Positions 52,300-60,409 of a DNA stretch of 64,000 nt are shown piece after piece. The number at the start of each line of letters is the position of its first letter. The first letter of the stretch is position 1. Below the pieces are notes generated by a model. The model was not told where the DNA came from, ran no database searches, and saw only the letters and a program-made list of their open reading frames with translations. The DNA comes from Heyndrickxia sporothermodurans. GTDB lineage: Bacteria; Bacillota; Bacilli; Bacillales; Bacillaceae_C. Position numbers and translations under genes: made by a program. The stretch spans positions 1 to 64,000 of the forward strand of contig BORH01000008.1 of NCBI GenBank assembly GCA_018333075.1, given 5' to 3'.

Positions 52300-53322
52300 A
52301 TGGACGATCGCTATTCAAGGCAAGTGCTATTTGCTCCAATTGGAGTGGAAGGGCAGATGAGAATTAGTAAAAAACATGTGTTAGTTATTGGAGTGGGAGC
52401 ACTAGGCTCAAGTACCTCGGAAATGCTTGTAAGAGCAGGTGTAGGAAAGCTAACAATCCTTGATCGTGATTATGTAGAATCAAGTAATTTACAGCGTCAA
52501 CAGTTATTTTCCGAAAAAGATGCAGCAAACGAACTTCCGAAAGCGATTGCAGCAAAAAATAGATTAATTGAAATAAACCAAGACATTGCTGTTGAGGCTA
52601 TTGTAGGGGAGGCCGATATTGCAACCATAGAAAGGCTTGCCCCTACAATTGATTTAATTGTTGATGGAACGGATAATTTTGAGATAAGACTGATCATAAA
52701 TGATCTTGCACATAAATTTAATATTCCATGGATATTTGGGGCGTGTGTTGGAAGCTATGGGTCAACCTATACAATCAACCCCGGTCAGACTCCTTGTCTT
52801 TCTTGCTTGCTTAAAGAGCTTCCATTAAAAGGACAAACATGTGATACAGTAGGTATTATTGCACCAACAGTTCAAATGGTGACTGCCCATCAAATGGTTG
52901 AAGCGATTAAAATATTAAGTGAAAATTGGTCAGAGCTTCGCGAAACATATATCACTTTTGACCTTTGGAAAAATCAACAATTAGCGATAAAAGTGGGGGA
53001 TGCAATAAAAAACAAGGATTGCTTAACCTGCGGTGAGAATCCTCAATACCCATTTCTATCGTATGACTCACACACAAAAGCTGCTGTACTTTGTGGAAGA
53101 AATACTGTACAGCTTCGTCCTTCAATTGATGGAAAACTATCTTTGGAGTTACTTAGTTCACAATGGAAACAGGCGGGTTATGAAGTAAGACAAAACCCTT
53201 ATTTACTATCTGTGAAAAAGGAAAATTTAAGAATGGTGTTATTTAAAGATGGACGTGCATTAATTCATGGTACGAATAGTCTAATCAAAGCAAAACAAAT
53301 CTACCATTCATTAATGGGGTAG
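52300..53322 (+). CDS. moeB: MoeB/ThiF-type sulfur-carrier adenylyltransferase
   Basis: The 340-residue E1-like enzyme has an ATP loop GVGALGSS (about 32-39), DRDYVESSNLQRQ, the zinc pairs CLSC and CLTC (about 166-169 and 247-250) and a C-terminal extension of about 90 residues in place of a rhodanese domain. It activates the MoaD C-terminus. ThiS activation is an alternative, but the operon favours molybdopterin. Confidence 0.9.
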   Translation: MDDRYSRQVLFAPIGVEGQMRISKKHVLVIGVGALGSSTSEMLVRAGVGKLTILDRDYVESSNLQRQQLFSEKDAANELPKAIAAKNRLIEINQDIAVEAIVGEADIATIERLAPTIDLIVDGTDNFEIRLIINDLAHKFNIPWIFGACVGSYGSTYTINPGQTPCLSCLLKELPLKGQTCDTVGIIAPTVQMVTAHQMVEAIKILSENWSELRETYITFDLWKNQQLAIKVGDAIKNKDCLTCGENPQYPFLSYDSHTKAAVLCGRNTVQLRPSIDGKLSLELLSSQWKQAGYEVRQNPYLLSVKKENLRMVLFKDGRALIHGTNSLIKAKQIYHSLMG

Positions 53323-53323
53323 T

Positions 53324-53376
53324 AAAGAGGGGCTGTCTATTAAGTAGTAGACACTTAATAGACGGCCCCTCTTTAA
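53324..53376. terminator. strong bidirectional terminator after moeB
   Basis: AAAGAGGGGC, one mismatch, then GTCTATTAAGT pairs with ACTTAATAGAC and GCCCCTCTTT: about 21 bp with a 7-nt loop. It serves both moeB and the convergent stress gene. Confidence 0.92.
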
Positions 53377-53377
53377 T

Positions 53378-53737
53378 TTATATTAGTGGATTCTCTGGTA
53401 TAAATTCATTTAGTGATTCTTTAGAAGCGATAACGATAAGTTTTCCCTGATCGAGTTTTCTTTCACATTCTGCTGCTTGACTGTCACTTAAGCCTAGTGA
53501 AGACATTTCAGATCGAAGTTCATCTCCTCTTTTTCTAAAGACATTTCCTAAAGTATTCAGGACTCCTTGTTCTTCTATACCAACTTTACCAGTATTCGTC
53601 GTATCTGTTATATCCTTAGAGCGATCCTTTTCATGAGCAAAAATATAAATTTCCTTTTTACTATATCCTTCGTTTTGCAGTTCACTTATTAGATTTGATG
53701 CTTCCAAGCCATTTTCAACCACTTTTACTTTGTACAT
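53378..53737 (-). CDS. YflT-type general stress protein
   Basis: The 119-residue protein is of the YflT/general stress protein 17M domain family: VKVVENGLEASNLISELQNEGYS at the N-terminus (split here as VKVVENGLEAS plus helix) and a C-terminal LIVIASKE strand. Biochemical role unknown. An AAGGAGGAG site precedes the ATG and a SigB-like promoter lies upstream, fitting the family's stress regulation. Confidence 0.82.
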   Translation of the reverse strand: MYKVKVVENGLEASNLISELQNEGYSKKEIYIFAHEKDRSKDITDTTNTGKVGIEEQGVLNTLGNVFRKRGDELRSEMSSLGLSDSQAAECERKLDQGKLIVIASKESLNEFIPENPLI

Positions 53738-53793
53738 TGAAAATCTCCTCCTTATTTTCTGAGGGAACTTGTCACCTCGAATCTACTATTTAT

Positions 53794-53818
53794 ATATCCT
53801 TTATATAGATGAATAAAC
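53794..53818 (-). promoter_or_regulatory. SigB-like promoter of the YflT-type gene
   Basis: On the minus strand GTTTAT (53813-53818), 13 nt, GGATAT (53794-53799), close to the SigB consensus GTTTAA-N12-15-GGGTAT; about 57 bp before the start codon. Confidence 0.6.
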
Positions 53819-54023
53819 ATTTAATTTTTGAAAGTGACAAATTATTACATGTTTCACGTGGAACATGTCGAAATGGAGAAGGGCTTTAAATAAATATATA
53901 TGTTAAAATCATTACAAATGGCGATTAGTACATAAAATTGTTTTTATGTCCTCTTTTCTTGAAAATAGCCATAGAGTTTTATGAAATGTATACCAAACAG
54001 GAAAAGAACAGGAGTGGGAACAT

Positions 54024-54290
54024 TTGAGTATATCTATTCATTCCCTTATAGGTAAAATGGAAAAAGAATTACTTTTAGCAAAGCAAGCACCTGATGAAAT
54101 TTCTATGAAAAATCATATCTATTCAATGAAAACACTTTGTGAAGTGATATTAGGGGAAAGTGCGAGTCCAAAAGCTCAGCTGGAATTGATTAATAAAAAC
54201 CAACCTTCAATGGAAGTTTCTCAGATTGGAAAAGCAGAACCTTTAAAAACTGAGGATGGAGCGAACGGAGAGTCAATTTTTGATTTCTAG
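54024..54290 (+). CDS. ywdI: YwdI family protein (DUF5327)
   Basis: The 88-residue hydrophilic protein has an N-terminal helical half with KNHIYSMKTLCEVIL, typical of the YwdI family, and a disordered tail. Function unknown. The start is TTG behind AGGAGTG. In B. subtilis ywdI is also near ywdK and gerQ (ywdL), as here. Confidence 0.78.
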   Translation: MSISIHSLIGKMEKELLLAKQAPDEISMKNHIYSMKTLCEVILGESASPKAQLELINKNQPSMEVSQIGKAEPLKTEDGANGESIFDF

Positions 54291-54388
54291 TCTACTTTTT
54301 CATAAAATAATGTTGAATAGTCTATTATCATTTTCTTTTCAAAAGGCTTAGAGTTTAGCATGATACGAGGGTAAAGGAGTGTATTTAT

Positions 54389-54760
54389 TTGAAGACTTTT
54401 ATCATTATTGGGGCGATTAATGCGTTTTTGTCCGTAGCCCTAGGTGCCTTTGGAGCACATGGGTTGGAAGGGAAATTAGAACCAAAGTACTTAGAGATTT
54501 GGAAAACGGGTGTAAACTATCAAATGTTTCATGCACTAGGTCTTCTTGCAATTGGTATTATTGCTGGTAATATACAAGGCTCTTCGTTGATGTCTTGGTC
54601 AGGTTGGCTAATGTTTATCGGTATTATATTATTTTCAGGTAGCTTATACATTTTAAGTTTAACAAAAGTAGGAATTTTAGGAGCAATCACTCCATTAGGA
54701 GGAGTAGCCTTTTTAGTTGCTTGGGTGCTTTTAATTGTTGCGGCTGTTAAGCATTTATAA
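54389..54760 (+). CDS. ywdK: DUF423 membrane protein YwdK
   Basis: The 123-residue protein has four membrane segments and the family signature LGAFGAHGLE (about 18-27), with YQMFHALGLL after it. Function unknown. The start is TTG behind AAAGGAGTG. Confidence 0.88.
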   Translation: MKTFIIIGAINAFLSVALGAFGAHGLEGKLEPKYLEIWKTGVNYQMFHALGLLAIGIIAGNIQGSSLMSWSGWLMFIGIILFSGSLYILSLTKVGILGAITPLGGVAFLVAWVLLIVAAVKHL

Positions 54761-54797
54761 AATTAACCAAACAAATTGGAAATAAACTATTTCAGAG

Positions 54798-54822
54798 CAC
54801 ATCTTATCAGATGTGTTTTTTA
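54798..54822 (+). terminator. ywdK terminator
   Basis: CACATC / GATGTG stem with a 6-nt loop followed by six T's. Confidence 0.75.
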
Positions 54823-54829
54823 TATTATT

Positions 54830-54947
54830 GGGGCTGTCCGATAAGTGTTTGACACCATGAGCTATTTCAATATACGGGGACTCTTTTCGATATTACCGCG
54901 ATATATTGAAATATGGTGTCAAACACTTTGTTTTTTTAGGACATCCC
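54830..54947. repeat. long copy of the palindromic REP-like element
   Basis: About 118 bp with nested inverted repeats. GGGcTGTCC at the left end and GGACAtCCC at the right form the outer stem. AAGTGTTTGACACCAT, a 5-nt bulge and ATTTCAATATA pair with TATATTGAAAT, ATGGTGTCAAACACTT. A T-rich tract TTTTTTTAGGAC closes it. The ends match the elements at 31913 and 36902. It separates convergent ywdK and gerQ. Confidence 0.85.
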
Positions 54948-54959
54948 ATTGCAATTTAT

Positions 54960-55433
54960 CTATCTTGGTGAATAAGTAGAAAGGCTTGGAGCTGCACCAA
55001 AAGGATATTCGTATTCAATTTCTTCACTGAATGTAATGTAATCAACATACACCATAGGAATGAGGTTACGTTCCCCAGTTTGAGGATCGCTTAAAATGAC
55101 ATGGTCACGACCAGCCGCTTCTATAACCCCTTTAAAAATTTTAGCGTTCCATTCACGATTATTTTCAAATGTAGCATGAATTGTGACTAATTTGCCTTTG
55201 TTTAATCGCAAGATATTTTCAATATAAGATTGTTCAGGGGGCAGCATTCCAGGAATATTCGGACCTGCTGCAGCTGCTCCTCCAGTTTGTTGAGGTGAAA
55301 ACGGAACGGCTGGTGGAACTTGCTGCTGTGCACCATATTGCGGCGGATAGCCGCCACCATAATATCCTTGAGATCCTCCACCTTGTTGGGGCATTTGATA
55401 ACTATAAGGTGGATTGTAATTTGATTTTGACAA
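54960..55433 (-). CDS. gerQ: spore coat protein GerQ
   Basis: The 157-residue protein has a low-complexity Gly/Gln/Tyr/Pro-rich N-terminal half (about 1-65) and a folded C-terminal domain (NKGKLVTIHATF, EAAGRDHVILSDP). In B. subtilis GerQ is cross-linked into the spore coat by transglutaminase and needed for the cortex-lytic enzyme CwlJ. The start is TTG after AAGGAGGGAG. It confirms a spore-forming host. Confidence 0.93.
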   Translation of the reverse strand: MSKSNYNPPYSYQMPQQGGGSQGYYGGGYPPQYGAQQQVPPAVPFSPQQTGGAAAAGPNIPGMLPPEQSYIENILRLNKGKLVTIHATFENNREWNAKIFKGVIEAAGRDHVILSDPQTGERNLIPMVYVDYITFSEEIEYEYPFGAAPSLSTYSPR

Positions 55434-55714
55434 TCTTCTCCCTCCTTAAAATAGGTACTCAATGTCAACCTAATCTCTCATTAACTCCTCATTTGTTCAC
55501 TATACTTAGTAATTCTTCTATGAAAAGCAGCAATGCTGGGACTTCACCTCACTTTATTGATACTTCGTTTGGTTGTATGGTGAATGTTTTTAAGATTAGC
55601 TTTTACATTTCATATTTATGAAAGAGTGGGAAGAGATATGCAGAGAATGTTTGATATTTTTTATAAACAAGAAAATAGGAAACGTATTTGCAGAATAAAG
55701 CAAAGAGAACCATC

Positions 55715-55778
55715 TTACAAAAATGTAAGACTGTTGTCATCTAGATAGATGGGTAGAAATAAAGAGTTCTCCTATAAT
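55715..55778 (+). promoter_or_regulatory. BceR-type operator and promoter of the module 2 operon
   Basis: TTACA-AAAA-TGTAA at 55715-55728 fits the TNACA-N4-TGTAA pattern bound by BceR/PsdR-like regulators. A TATAAT at 55773-55778 has no good -35 (TGGGTA at the right distance), as expected for a promoter that needs an activator bound just upstream. Confidence 0.6.
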
Positions 55779-55828
55779 GAGTTTAACAGCAAGATATTAA
55801 ATGCTTTTTTTACAAGGAGGAAGTAGAG

Positions 55829-55849
55829 ATGGCGCTGTTGTACATGTGA
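55829..55849 (+). CDS. possible six-codon leader ORF (MALLYM)
   Basis: ATG GCG CTG TTG TAC ATG TGA, 8 nt after a perfect AAGGAGG (55814-55820). It lies in the 5' leader of the lipoprotein operon. It could be a regulatory uORF or the scar of a lost gene; evidence is only the ribosome binding site. Confidence 0.3.
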   Translation: MALLYM

Positions 55850-55919
55850 TGGTAACTAGGTAGCTAAAAGAGATCAAGATAATTTAGTTTATATATTATT
55901 GAATAAGGAGAGTAAAACC

Positions 55920-56510
55920 ATGAAAAAAATATTAGGTGTCTGTGTAACAGCAATTATTGCAGGATCATTAATGACTGGATGTAGTGAAATGAAAAATGTG
56001 TTTTCAAAGGCAAATGGGGTTGTTTTATATGGAGAACAGCAGCAAGTAGAAGATGTTTTTGATCAAGAGAAAAAGGATGTAAAAGAAAAAGCAGAGTATA
56101 AGATTAAAATTACTGAATCAGGTGATCAAAAAGTAATGATTCTAGGTGAAACGACAGCGAAGGCACTTGTGGGTAAAGAATTAATTAAAGAAGTGAAAAA
56201 ATCTGATGAAACAGAAGCAATCTCGGAATTACCAAGCATAACAAAGGGGAATGCAGTACTATTTGCAAAAGAAGATGTGAAAATAGTAAATCTCGATGGC
56301 AAAAAATTAAAAGTATCCTATGAAGGAAATAAAATCATTGGTGATGGACGAAGTTATGTAGATATGTTCTTAATTGTAGATGACAGTGAATGGTCTGATA
56401 TGAAAGGAACTGAAAAGACAATGGGAATTATCAGTTTTGATAAAGATCCAAATAAAAAATTGTCTGGATTCAAGGTAGATGAAGCACAGCTAGTCAAAAT
56501 AAACGAATAA
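55920..56510 (+). CDS. lipoprotein of unknown function (module 2)
   Basis: The 196-residue protein has a signal peptide and lipobox LMTGC (Cys about 22). The mature part is rich in Lys and Glu and predicted to be soluble outside the membrane. I do not recognise a family. The start is ATG at 55920 behind AAGGAG. It leads an operon with a MacB-like ABC transporter and a two-component system, so it may help sense or bind a peptide. Confidence 0.7.
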   Translation: MKKILGVCVTAIIAGSLMTGCSEMKNVFSKANGVVLYGEQQQVEDVFDQEKKDVKEKAEYKIKITESGDQKVMILGETTAKALVGKELIKEVKKSDETEAISELPSITKGNAVLFAKEDVKIVNLDGKKLKVSYEGNKIIGDGRSYVDMFLIVDDSEWSDMKGTEKTMGIISFDKDPNKKLSGFKVDEAQLVKINE

Positions 56511-56520
56511 AATAAGGAAG

Positions 56521-56547
56521 GGTCTGTTCCATTAAGGGCAGACCCAT
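56521..56547 (+). repeat. hairpin between the lipoprotein and ABC ATPase genes
   Basis: GGGTCTG pairs with CAGACCC around 12-13 nt, with no T-run after it. Likely an mRNA processing or stabilising element that sets lipoprotein excess. Confidence 0.5.
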
Positions 56548-56629
56548 ACCTGCATTTAGAAAGAATAGAGGATGATAACTGTATGGTATACTAATGCCAA
56601 AATGTGTACAGAAAGTGAGGACAAACAGT

Positions 56630-57310
56630 TTGGAAGTCATTCAATTAGAGAATGTTAGTAAGATGTTTGGAAGAGGGGATAGGGCTGTTAAAGCACTAAA
56701 CTCCATTAATTTAACCATCTATAAAGGTGAATTTGTAGCAATTGTTGGTCCTTCTGGTTCAGGGAAAAGTACACTGCTCCATACGATTGGGGGGCTTGAT
56801 GCACCGACAGAAGGTATAGTGAAGGTAGAAGGAGAATCAATATATTCTTTATCAGACGAAGCTCTTTCTATTTTACGTAGAAGAAAAATCGGATTCATCT
56901 TTCAATCCTTTAATCTTCTTCCTATTTTGAATGTTGAAGAAAATATCAAGCTGCCAGTATTACTTGATCATATGTCAGTAGATCCTATATATTTTGAAGA
57001 TATTATTGATTACCTAGGAATTAAAGATAAAATCTATGCATCTCCATCAGAATTATCTGGAGGACAGCAGCAGAGGGTAGCAATTGCTAGGGCATTGATA
57101 CATAAACCTTCTTACATATTGGCGGATGAGCCAACTGGAAATTTAGATAGCAAGACAAGCGATGAGGTAATTAGTCTATTACAATTAACCGCCAAAAAAT
57201 ATAAACAAACATTAATTGTTATCACTCATGATTTGAAAATAGCGGATAAAGCAAATCGAATCATTGAGATAGAGGATGGTTCCATTAAAAATGATGTGTC
57301 TTATACTTAA
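56630..57310 (+). CDS. MacB/LolD-type ABC ATPase (module 2)
   Basis: The 226-residue ATPase has Walker A GPSGSGKST (about 40-48), signature LSGGQQQR, Walker B ILADEPTGNLD and a switch His in VITHD. This class works with FtsX-type permeases. I prefer the TTG at 56630, 9 nt after AAAGTGAGG, to the ATG at 56594, which has no site and adds twelve atypical residues. Confidence 0.9.
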   Translation: MEVIQLENVSKMFGRGDRAVKALNSINLTIYKGEFVAIVGPSGSGKSTLLHTIGGLDAPTEGIVKVEGESIYSLSDEALSILRRRKIGFIFQSFNLLPILNVEENIKLPVLLDHMSVDPIYFEDIIDYLGIKDKIYASPSELSGGQQQRVAIARALIHKPSYILADEPTGNLDSKTSDEVISLLQLTAKKYKQTLIVITHDLKIADKANRIIEIEDGSIKNDVSYT

Positions 57311-57322
57311 AAAGGGGATTTA

Positions 57323-59701
57323 ATGGAGATGTCGATCTATAGAAAATTGACCAAAAAATATTTATTGCGAAATCAAAAAAGAACATTCTTCACATTGCTA
57401 GGTATCATTTTATCCATTGCACTTATAACTTCCATAGGTACTTTTCTAATTAGCTTTCAGCAATACAGTGTAAAGCAAACGAAAAGTGACTACGGTTCTT
57501 TTCATTTGAAAATAAAACATGCGAATTCCAAATTGCTCAAACGCTTGCAGGAAAATCCACAAATTAATAAAGTAGGTGTGCTCTCCAAAAATACCTTTCA
57601 TTTAATTAATGGGGAAACCTTTAATTTAAATACGATCGATGATGAAGCGTATAAGCTATTACCTTTTCATGCCGTTCATGAATATAAAAAAAATGGAATA
57701 GTTATTGAAAAATGGGTGTCAGCGAAACTTCAAAGAGACAGTGCTTTAAATGAACCACTAGTCCTTTTAGATAAAACCGGAACAAGAAGTGAGTTTAGCA
57801 TCCATGAAATAGTGAAAAATAATCAAAACCTACGTGTTGGGAAGGTATTACAGGGGTTTAGAGTTCAAAAGACCATTAAAGAGCTTGAGGATATAGAACT
57901 ATATGTTGAGTTAAAGTACGAGGCGAATTTTCAAGAGGTGAATGAATTTGTACAAACACAAATACCGAAAAAAAATATTGAGGTGAATGATCCTTTAATT
58001 GGAATCGTCTTTTCAAATGATAACCAAAGATATATCCTTACTTCGGTTGTTTATTATCTACCTATTAGTATTGTAATTATTGCATCCATTGCTTTTATTT
58101 TTAATTCCTTTCAAATAAGTATTATAGAGCGAATTCGTGAAATTGGTTTACTTAGGACTATTGGTGCAACCAAAAAGCAAATAAAAAAATTGGTCATATA
58201 TGAAATGAGCATTTTTGGAATGGTAGGTATTCCTCTTGGTCTTATCATTGGCATATTAGGATTTTGGATTATTGCATTTTTATATCAATTACTTTTTGAG
58301 GAAACAGAGATTTCTCTATTTTACCTCCAAATCGTAATCTCTCCAATGGTGATTATGTTAAGCTGTAGTATTGGTATATTTTCACTTATTATTTCTGGGT
58401 TAATCCCGTTAAAGGTTGCGAATCGAATTTCACCTTTAGTTGCTATAAAAAGCTCAATGATTCATAAAGGATATAAGACAGGAAAAACGAAAAAGCTATT
58501 TCAATCTATTGCTGGGATAGAGTTGACCATGGCCTTTAGAAATATTCGCCGGAATAAGCTGCGGTCAATTATTATTATTTTTTCTTTAGCACTTAGCCTA
58601 TTTTTATTTACATGTTTTTCAAGTATTGTCATGTATATGATTAAATCTGATTCAGAGGAATATTCAAATAGTTCCTTAAGAGTCTATCTTCATGAACCAA
58701 CTCAATTGCCAGGAGCATTATGGAAGGAGATAGAAGGGATATCAGAAATCGAGGAAAAATATATTCATTACACTGGTTTAGGTACATTATTATATGTTCC
58801 ACACTTAAAAACGAATCCATCCCAAGTGAATAGTAATCGAAATAAAATTGATAAAAAACAATTGTATTCAGTTTATACAAATTCCATTCCTATTACGGAA
58901 GAAAATATGCCTTATTTGAGGAATAGATTAGTTAGCGGTTCCTTAAATAAAGAAATCATGGTAAAGGAGCATGGAGTTGTTTACGTTAAATCCAAGGATG
59001 CTCCATCTTTGTTTCATTTAGGAGAGGAAGTGAAGATTCAAACAAGGACTAGACAAGATGAACAGTATGGTCCGATGCAAAAAGTGAGGATTTCAGGCAT
59101 TGTTGAATTAAACCAGTCGGAAAATTTACTGTTGACCTATCCAGAGGTACTTGCATCTTTGGGCAATCCAACCGTTCAGTCGATTTCTCTTTATCTAGAA
59201 AATAATCGGGAGATAGAAAAGGTTTATCAAACATTAAGTAAACAAGTGGAGCAATCTCCGAATTTGAAAATTATAAATGAAACAAAAAGCAAGCGTAATC
59301 AATCATTATTAGAAATGCAAATTCAAATTCTTTTATTTGGTTTTGTTATCGCAATCGGTGTTATTGGAATATTAAATATTATTAATACGACGACGATGAA
59401 TATTATTTTGCGAAGAAAAGAATATGCAACTTTACGGGCCATAGGGATGTCTATAAAAAGCATAAGGAAAATGATAGTAAAAGAAGGACTGCTGTATGGG
59501 ATTATGAGTGGAATTATTGGTATGGCAGCTTCGGGAGTCATTGAACTTTATTTAGTAATTAATAATGTAAAAACAGACTGGGGATTTCATTTATATATTG
59601 TTTCCTTTTTAGTTCTTGTGGGAATTTGCTATTTATCGGCAAAGCTTTCATCGCGTATGATTAAAACTGATAATGAAAACCGATCATTAAGAAATGAATA
59701 A
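57323..59701 (+). CDS. FtsX-family ABC permease (module 2)
   Basis: The 792-residue permease has TM1 near 20-42, a first extracellular domain, a three-TM FtsX block (about 235-365), a further TM (about 410-435), a second extracellular domain and a final FtsX block (about 670-780). Such proteins act as mechanotransmitters or export peptides. With the ATPase, lipoprotein and two-component pair it resembles Vex/Vnc-like or Bce-like peptide-stress modules. Confidence 0.9.
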   Translation: MEMSIYRKLTKKYLLRNQKRTFFTLLGIILSIALITSIGTFLISFQQYSVKQTKSDYGSFHLKIKHANSKLLKRLQENPQINKVGVLSKNTFHLINGETFNLNTIDDEAYKLLPFHAVHEYKKNGIVIEKWVSAKLQRDSALNEPLVLLDKTGTRSEFSIHEIVKNNQNLRVGKVLQGFRVQKTIKELEDIELYVELKYEANFQEVNEFVQTQIPKKNIEVNDPLIGIVFSNDNQRYILTSVVYYLPISIVIIASIAFIFNSFQISIIERIREIGLLRTIGATKKQIKKLVIYEMSIFGMVGIPLGLIIGILGFWIIAFLYQLLFEETEISLFYLQIVISPMVIMLSCSIGIFSLIISGLIPLKVANRISPLVAIKSSMIHKGYKTGKTKKLFQSIAGIELTMAFRNIRRNKLRSIIIIFSLALSLFLFTCFSSIVMYMIKSDSEEYSNSSLRVYLHEPTQLPGALWKEIEGISEIEEKYIHYTGLGTLLYVPHLKTNPSQVNSNRNKIDKKQLYSVYTNSIPITEENMPYLRNRLVSGSLNKEIMVKEHGVVYVKSKDAPSLFHLGEEVKIQTRTRQDEQYGPMQKVRISGIVELNQSENLLLTYPEVLASLGNPTVQSISLYLENNREIEKVYQTLSKQVEQSPNLKIINETKSKRNQSLLEMQIQILLFGFVIAIGVIGILNIINTTTMNIILRRKEYATLRAIGMSIKSIRKMIVKEGLLYGIMSGIIGMAASGVIELYLVINNVKTDWGFHLYIVSFLVLVGICYLSAKLSSRMIKTDNENRSLRNE

Positions 59702-59719
59702 GTAGGGGGCTTGAGATAA

Positions 59720-60409
59720 ATGAAAATCCTTTTGTTAGAAGACGATGCTTCATTAGCTTTAGGACTAGAGTTTTCCTTAAAGGAAGAAGGGTATGATGTT
59801 ACACATGTTACCTTAGTCGAAGAATGTAAAGAGGTTTTTAAAAGGGAGCTATTTGATTTAGCGCTTCTTGACGTTACTCTTCCAGATGGGAATGGATATG
59901 ATGTATGTAAATACATTCGAGAGAGGTCTGAAATACCAATTATTTTTCTTACTGCAATGGATGATGAGGTAAATGTAGTCCTCGGTCTTGATATTGGTGC
60001 GGATGATTATATTACAAAACCATTTAGAGTGAGGGAGCTTCTTTCTAGAATTCGTGCAGTTATAAGAAGAAAGGGGAAACCGAGCGCTGGTCATCTATTA
60101 AAAAGCGGTTCAATCATACTTGATATTGACCGTGCCCTACTAAAAAAGGATAAAGATGAAATTCTACTTTCAGCACAGGAATATAAATTATTGCTGATAT
60201 TTATGAATCATCCAGAAAAAATTATCAGCCGCGAAGAGATTTTTGATTTATTGTTAGAGGGTGGCGGCGGATTTTTTGAGGATAATACATTATCGGTGTA
60301 TATAAGAAGACTACGGGAAAAAATAGAGACTGATCTTGCAAACCCGGAATATATTTTAACACATCGGGGGTTAGGTTATAAATGGAACAAACGAGTAGTA
60401 AGAGAATAG
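59720..60409 (+). CDS. OmpR-family response regulator (module 2)
   Basis: The 229-residue regulator has the acidic pair EDD (7-9), phospho-Asp51 in LLDVTLPDG, a normal GADDYITKPF and a winged-helix DNA-binding domain (about 130-228). It overlaps the kinase gene by 28 bases. The BceR-like inverted repeat at 55715 is its probable target. Confidence 0.92.
   Translation: MKILLLEDDASLALGLEFSLKEEGYDVTHVTLVEECKEVFKRELFDLALLDVTLPDGNGYDVCKYIRERSEIPIIFLTAMDDEVNVVLGLDIGADDYITKPFRVRELLSRIRAVIRRKGKPSAGHLLKSGSIILDIDRALLKKDKDEILLSAQEYKLLLIFMNHPEKIISREEIFDLLLEGGGGFFEDNTLSVYIRRLREKIETDLANPEYILTHRGLGYKWNKRVVRE

Larger units (their letters stand above)
55434..55919 (+). other. 486-bp intergenic region between gerQ and the lipoprotein operon
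   Basis: Holds a BceR-like inverted repeat (55715-55728), a TATAAT -10 (55773-55778) with a poor -35, and a six-codon ORF with a strong AAGGAGG site (55829-55849). The remainder near gerQ (55434-55700) shows no gene; the gerQ promoter should lie there. Confidence 0.5.

Noticed and set aside
53324-53376. Possible fourth member of the REP-like family
   Set aside because: It begins GGGGCTGTC and contains GACACTTA, but its inner sequence and right end do not match the other elements. An ordinary strong terminator explains it.
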